Part shown: positions 6,576 through 10,248 of the stretch, piece after piece
Layout: each line of letters starts with the position of its first letter
Position numbering within the stretch: position 1 is the stretch's first letter
Assembly: GCA_005281725.1 (NCBI GenBank)
Contig: SSBO01000126.1
Span: 1 to 10,248, forward strand
Reading direction: 5' to 3'
DNA from: Wuchereria bancrofti
Taxonomy: Eukaryota > Nematoda > Chromadorea > Rhabditida > Onchocercidae
Length of the DNA: 10,248 bases
Made by a program: the position numbers and the translations under genes
The notes under the pieces: model-generated
Seen by the model: the letters and a program-made list of their open reading frames with translations, nothing else
Database searches by the model: none
Told to the model about the DNA's origin: nothing

Positions 6576-6887
6576 GGTTTAAAATCTATTCGTTTCTTTC
6601 GTTTATTTAAGTTAGATGAGATTTTGATCCCAAAAAGTTCCACGCGTTGTCTTGATCCTAAATTACAATAAAATGAGAAGGGAATTCTAAAGAACTATCA
6701 AATAATTAACACTGATAAGAAATATTGCATCAGAATGTCGATGACACACCCGGCAATGATCAGCGATCATCTTCTTGACAACCTTATTGTTGACAACAAA
6801 GATAAACGAAGGCATCGTCACTTCCTCATACCGCTGATGGTGGTGATATGTGGCATGAGACGAAAGGATGAGTATTATCAAGGCTGA
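6576..6887 (+). pseudogene. Coding-like frame with one internal stop
   Basis: One plus-strand frame is open from 6576 to 6887 except for a single TAA at 6669-6671. Before it lie 31 codons (including DEILIPKSSTRCLDPKLQ); after it 71 codons, including an ATG at 6735-6737 that starts a 50-residue frame. The second part has a varied, protein-like make-up: THPAMISDHLLDNLIVDN, a basic run (KDKRRHRH), a short hydrophobic segment (FLIPLMVVICGM) and a charged tail. Options are a decayed gene, a short gene starting at 6735, two exons with an unseen junction, or chance. The minus strand of 6687-6881 is also open. No family is recognised. Confidence 0.25.
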
Positions 6888-7380
6888 TATAAGAATAATG
6901 CAATTGTGTTTGTTGTAATATTAGAAGACATTGTTCTCAGCGAGCAGAAAACACTGTCCAAATATTTCTCATTAATATCTCTCATAATTTGCCTGCGGAA
7001 AGAGGATTCTTAATGACTAGATTTTCATGTGGGCATAATATGAAGATATAAAAAGAGATGAGCAACCATTTCATTTTTCCTTCCTTAACATTTTTTTTCT
7101 TAACTTTCTTAATTTATTATAGCTGAAAGTTACCTCAAACTATTAATTGTACTTTCATCTTTATCATCTGGCACATATCATATTATAAAAGTACTTATTT
7201 TTTCGGACTAATCAAATAAGTCACCTCATATAAATATAAATTAGCGTTGTATAGAAATGCCACTAATGATAATTTGAACTTTCAATTTAATCCTTTCAAA
7301 GTGGTTTAAGAGAAGTTAATCTGTTTAAACATTACATACAATTAATTTCAATACCGTAATCTATTTCTTTCCACTTTTGA
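6888..7380. other. AT-rich stretch, nothing recognised
   Basis: Short frames and homopolymer runs only. A GTAACTTT donor-like site on the minus strand near 7130 follows a very short frame without a start. Confidence 0.55.
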
Positions 7381-7539
7381 TTTGCTGCTGTGCACAGATG
7401 GAGAGACAACCAAAATAATGCAAAAACTTTTGTCGGAATGTTCATAAGAGATTTGAGAACGCATATTTTACATCGTTTTCATCATTTTCTTGTTATGTGC
7501 AAATTTTGTTTGACAATTATAAATATATACATGCGATGA
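7381..7539 (+). CDS. Weak exon-like frame
   Basis: A 52-codon frame entered by an acceptor-like GTGCACAG (7390-7397), with residues such as WRDNQNNAKTFVGMFIRDLR and then a His/Phe-rich part. An in-frame ATG at 7438-7440 would give about 33 residues. No donor, no poly(A) signal and no neighbouring exon were found. Confidence 0.14.
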   Translation, partial: FAAVHRWRDNQNNAKTFVGMFIRDLRTHILHRFHHFLVMCKFCLTIINIYMR

Positions 7540-8455
7540 AGAATGATGAACACTCAAGAATACTGTAAATCCAATGATCAAAGAGTGTTTTCCTGATCAC
7601 ACGATTATTTAGAGATTCTCATGTTGCCAACTGTAAAGCAGAAGTGTAGTACTGTACAAATGAGAAGTGTAATTCAGATTTTATTATGCAAAAGTCAAAC
7701 AACTCATATCTTAAGAGAATTAACTATCTACCGTATGTGACATTCACTTCTCTTACATACGTACGTTGCTTCACGCATGTGCCTATTAATATCATTCCAC
7801 CGCTTTCACTCTTTCTGTCATGCCACTATTTCTTTTGTATGTAATATTTATCAATAAGAGATTTACTTAGACTACTTAATTTTGCTTTCTTCCATACTAC
7901 AGCCTTACCAGGTTTTAAACTAATTATATCTTCTAAGCTTTCATCTTTTTAAAAAGTTTGTAGTACTTCTTTTTTTCTCTTCGTTTTTTGCAATTTCAAT
8001 GATTACACCAAAAACTTCCTGACAATTATTTGATCTTCTTATCAGTATAACCAAATTCAAATTATTCCTGTTCGTCAGTCAGTCAAATGCAATTATTTTC
8101 TAACAATTCAATATTTTGAACGCATTACACTTAGATCCCTCATATCAAAATCGTTTTTACAGCAGAAATTATATTTAGCCTAACTAACTAATCTAATACT
8201 AAGATTCATAACCACATAACAAATCAATTTCATGTCACCGTCCTTTTTTGACATTTCCTTGTCAATCTAATCTGTGTTTTTTTAAATCTTTGAAGTTCTT
8301 GTTGTGAATGGGATTCAGTCTGAACATAACTTTCGTATGCTCAAAGTCCTTCCTTGTTTGTTATTGTAGTTGGTGTAGATGAATGCGTTGAATGAAAGAT
8401 CTATTGTAACGATTTTATTTGGCTAACACCCACAATATATAGATATTAATTTATA
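7540..8455. other. AT-rich stretch, nothing recognised
   Basis: It is T-rich on the plus strand in places (for example 7966-7990). No frame, RNA gene or repeat that I can support. Confidence 0.6.
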
Positions 8456-8472
8456 TCAACAATACTGATAAT

Positions 8473-8491
8473 TTCGTAGAATATCTACGAA
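8473..8491. repeat. Dyad with 8-bp arms
   Basis: TTCGTAGA-ATA-TCTACGAA is a perfect inverted repeat with a three-base centre. The tight spacing suits a dimeric DNA-binding protein better than a stable RNA hairpin. Confidence 0.9.
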
Positions 8492-8613
8492 TGAGATGAA
8501 GGAAATGGATGAACGAATATATTGATGGTGAAATGAATTGAGTTGTAGGAGAGGGAGAGCAGTCGAATCGTAGCTTACTAGTAAGGAAAAAACTGTTAGA
8601 ACTGATTGAGACA

Positions 8614-8629
8614 AAGGATTTAAATCCTT
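8614..8629. repeat. Perfect 16-bp palindrome
   Basis: AAGGATTTAAATCCTT reads the same on both strands. It lies within a moderately G+C-richer patch (8490-8700) that has no convincing frame. Confidence 0.9.
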
Positions 8630-8840
8630 ATATAGTGGGCATTGACTTGCAGCAAGAGCATGATTATTAAGTAAGGAGCTATCAAATGATCTTTGCTCTT
8701 TATACAGTAAGAGATGGGTTCTAATATTGTAGCTTCCCAAAGGATGACTATCAGCTTAAAAGACCTTATAATATTTTGACATTGCAAGCAAATTTGATTT
8801 GGAACAAATATTTTAACATATTAAACAATGTACATATCCT

Positions 8841-8850
8841 TTGTTAACAG
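8841..8850 (+). promoter_or_regulatory. Acceptor before ATG, possible trans-splice site
   Basis: TTGTTAACAG ends six bases before the ATG at 8857. Nematode mRNAs are often trans-spliced just upstream of the start codon, and the A-rich leader ATAAAA fits a start context. No intron donor is needed upstream if a spliced leader is added here, but the sequence alone cannot tell cis- from trans-splicing. Confidence 0.4.
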
Positions 8851-8856
8851 ATAAAA

Positions 8857-9345
8857 ATGTCGGGACAAGCAGATAAGCTCAAGTATAATGGGAAGATGAG
8901 TGATGAAATAATGATTGCTTACATGATGTATAATTTGAAACAGTTTTACATTTCTAATGTTCAATTAAAACGAAATTTAGTATTATGGATTAATACAATT
9001 TTATTGATATATTTGGTAAGTTATTTGGAGGTTCGCGAGATTATTTCGAGTTTCGCGACAGTTCTGAATACTACAGCAATCTTTTCCTATTTAAGAAATT
9101 TTAGAATCTATGGTTCTATCATTTCTTATAAATCTACTTTTCCTTATTCATTCATGTTCTCAATTAATCATGCATAAATACAAATTTCTGGTGGCTCATA
9201 TTCGATTTGATTTTCGTGCAGTTATGTTCATAGAATATTTCAGCCGTTTTCAAGTTTCCGCAATAATTACAGATGCATCAAGCAGAAGCAGCAGCAGTAC
9301 ATTATTGGAGCGCAACGTCTCGGCAGGTCAGGCCTTGAAGAGTAG
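8857..9345 (+). CDS. Best spliced-gene candidate, small protein
   Basis: Two-exon model. Exon 1 (8857-9015) starts MSGQADKLKYNGKMSDEIMI, contains a mildly hydrophobic end (WINTILLIYL) and stops at a GTAAGTTA donor in phase 0. The intron (9016-9243, 228 bases) ends in AATATTTCAG. Exon 2 (9244-9345) continues in phase for 33 codons to TAG; it is basic and Gln-rich (CIKQKQQQYIIGAQRLGR) because of a GCA/CAG-type run. Total 86 residues. A rival model uses the GTATAATG donor at 8883 after about nine codons and joins exon 2 in another phase, giving a Ser-rich tail (TDASSRSSSSTLLERNVSAG) that ends at TGA 9356-9358. That tail looks at least as protein-like. No clear AATAAA follows within 100 bases. 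No family is recognised. Confidence 0.4.
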
Positions 9346-9358
9346 AGGTGTTGGTTGA

Positions 9359-9743
9359 TGAACTCACATGATAAGAGTCAAATTATACTTATCGATCCGA
9401 TCAAATCCAGCATGTTTCAGAGAGTAGTCTAACAGTGAAGCTAGAGAAATCAAAGGGTTCAGAACATGTGCTATTTAGAAACATTATGGAAGGTCAGCAT
9501 TTAATTATTTGATATGTCAAACCTGAACTTTTCTCTTATTTAACATATTAATTCGAGTGGTTAGACCCAAAAATAAGACTGAATTATAGACTTTATAAAT
9601 AAGAATACTAGCAAACTTATAAGTCACGGTGATGCTCATGTCAAATTTATCTTTGTACCATGAAGTTCACACATTATGCTATTTTACACACTTTATATTA
9701 TTTTAAATCCAGAATTGGTAGAAAGGAATCCTAAAACACCTAG
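9359..9743. other. AT-rich stretch, nothing recognised
   Basis: It is the presumed 3' flank of the 8857-9345 candidate. No clean AATAAA, repeat or further exon was found. Confidence 0.55.
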
Positions 9744-10040
9744 TTCAGTAACCAATTCTACTATTTAAAATGCTTTGCAATTTGTAAAAGATCTCTTCGA
9801 GTTAACGTTCATTCCTGGCTCACTCCAACCTTAATTGAGGAGCTCAAATGGAAGCGTGTCGTTCGCAAATCCCGAAAACAGGTCAATACAACGACAAGAA
9901 AGAAATCACAGTATATCAAAAAAACATTTATTTATCGTGGAAGTTTCCTTACATTCTGTAGCACTTTACTTGGGACATACGTAATGTTGATATTTTTGAT
10001 TCAGGTCTGTGGATTTTTCGTTAACACCATAATAGCATAA
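9744..10040 (+). other. ATG-poor open frame, 98 codons
   Basis: The frame is open from 9744 to TAA 10038-10040 but has no ATG until near its end. An acceptor-like TAGTTCAG ends at 9748. The middle is basic with varied residues (VHSWLTPTLIEELKWKRVVR), reaching a CAG|GTCAAT donor-like site at 9882; the rest becomes hydrophobic (LGTYVMLIFLIQVCGFF). An exon ending at 9881 is plausible. The second half lies opposite the minus-strand candidate, so at most one is likely to be real there. Confidence 0.22.
9927..9932 (-). promoter_or_regulatory. Candidate poly(A) signal AATAAA
   Basis: Read on the minus strand it is 33 bases beyond the TAA at 9966-9968. Confidence 0.35.
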
Positions 10041-10079
10041 ATTTTTTCCACGTAGTAATAAGTTTTGGACTTGGTTATT
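9966..10079 (-). CDS. Possible terminal exon of a leftward gene
   Basis: A minus-strand frame is open from 10112 to TAA at 9966-9968, 48 residues with no ATG. It is entered through a pyrimidine tract and an ATCAAG acceptor-like site (AG at 10080-10081). The exon would read NNQVQNLLLRGKNLCYYGVN and then a polar end with one more cysteine (QKYQHYVCPK). The codons are varied, and AATAAA follows 33 bases after the stop. The acceptor is not the nematode consensus. No donor-ended exon was found in the rest of the window to its right, so any upstream part lies beyond the edge. Confidence 0.28.
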   Translation of the reverse strand, partial: NNQVQNLLLRGKNLCYYGVNEKSTDLNQKYQHYVCPK

Positions 10080-10248
10080 CTTGATCAACCGGAAGAAACA
10101 AAAGAAGTTGATTTATTTTGAAATATTTGAAGTTTTGAAAGCTCATATTGCTTAAGTCCGTCTCACTAAAACTTCTCTTGGCATTGTTTCGCATATATTG
10201 TACTCTTATTATACGACCTCATTATATTAGATTATTTCATTAGAACTG

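Noticed and set aside
6741..6755. CxxCH haem-binding motif (CRVCH) in the minus-strand frame 6687-6881
   Set aside because: The frame has no ATG at its listed start and no other cytochrome c feature, and the plus strand is more coding-like there.
8456..8740. 94-codon minus-strand frame
   Set aside because: No acceptor at the start, no poly(A) signal after the stop, and a residue mix that shows no domain. It spans a 16-bp palindrome and an 8-bp dyad, and composition explains it.
1..10248. Transposon, bacterial insertion, CRISPR array or rRNA
   Set aside because: No transposase or reverse transcriptase motifs, no long terminal repeats, no regularly spaced repeats and no rRNA-like conserved blocks were seen on either strand.

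Overview
The window looks like a gene-poor stretch of an AT-rich animal genome, most likely a nematode. G+C is about one third by eye. No uninterrupted ATG-started frame exceeds 123 codons, there is no bacterial operon layout, and several splice-like signals fit the nematode style: GTAAGT or GTATGT donors, TTTCAG or TTTTTAG acceptors, and AATAAA a few tens of bases after candidate stops. A filarial worm is a guess from base composition only. I recognise no protein family. Every coding call is a candidate based on open frame, splice signals and codon texture.

Layout. Bases 1-93 could be an exon end running into a GTAAGAAT donor. From about 404 to 1,900 lie several G+C-richer islands that stay open in many frames on both strands. 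On the minus strand they carry a possible start exon (ATG at 822, acceptor directly before it), a possible terminal exon (1106-1354, acceptor TTTAG before it, AATAAA 28 bases after its stop), and a coding-like block (1497-1884) that reaches a GTATGT donor. From 2,000 to 3,250 the DNA is AT-rich with short repeats, including a hairpin with perfect 13-bp arms. A small minus-strand gene candidate sits at 3265-3379. A CT microsatellite and other short repeats follow, then a plus-strand membrane-anchor-like frame at 4003-4242.

From 4,243 to 8,850 most sequence is featureless and AT-rich. It is broken by a small plus-strand candidate ending in a poly(A) signal (5579-5754) and a coding-like frame at 6576-6887 with one internal stop. 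The best gene model is at 8857-9345 on the plus strand: an acceptor six bases before the ATG, an exon, a 228-base intron bounded by GTAAGT and TTTCAG, and a phase-matched last exon. At the right edge, opposite strands offer competing frames, of which the minus one (9966-10079) has a poly(A) signal.

No rRNA, convincing tRNA, CRISPR array, transposase or other intact mobile element was seen. There is no evidence that the candidate genes act together.
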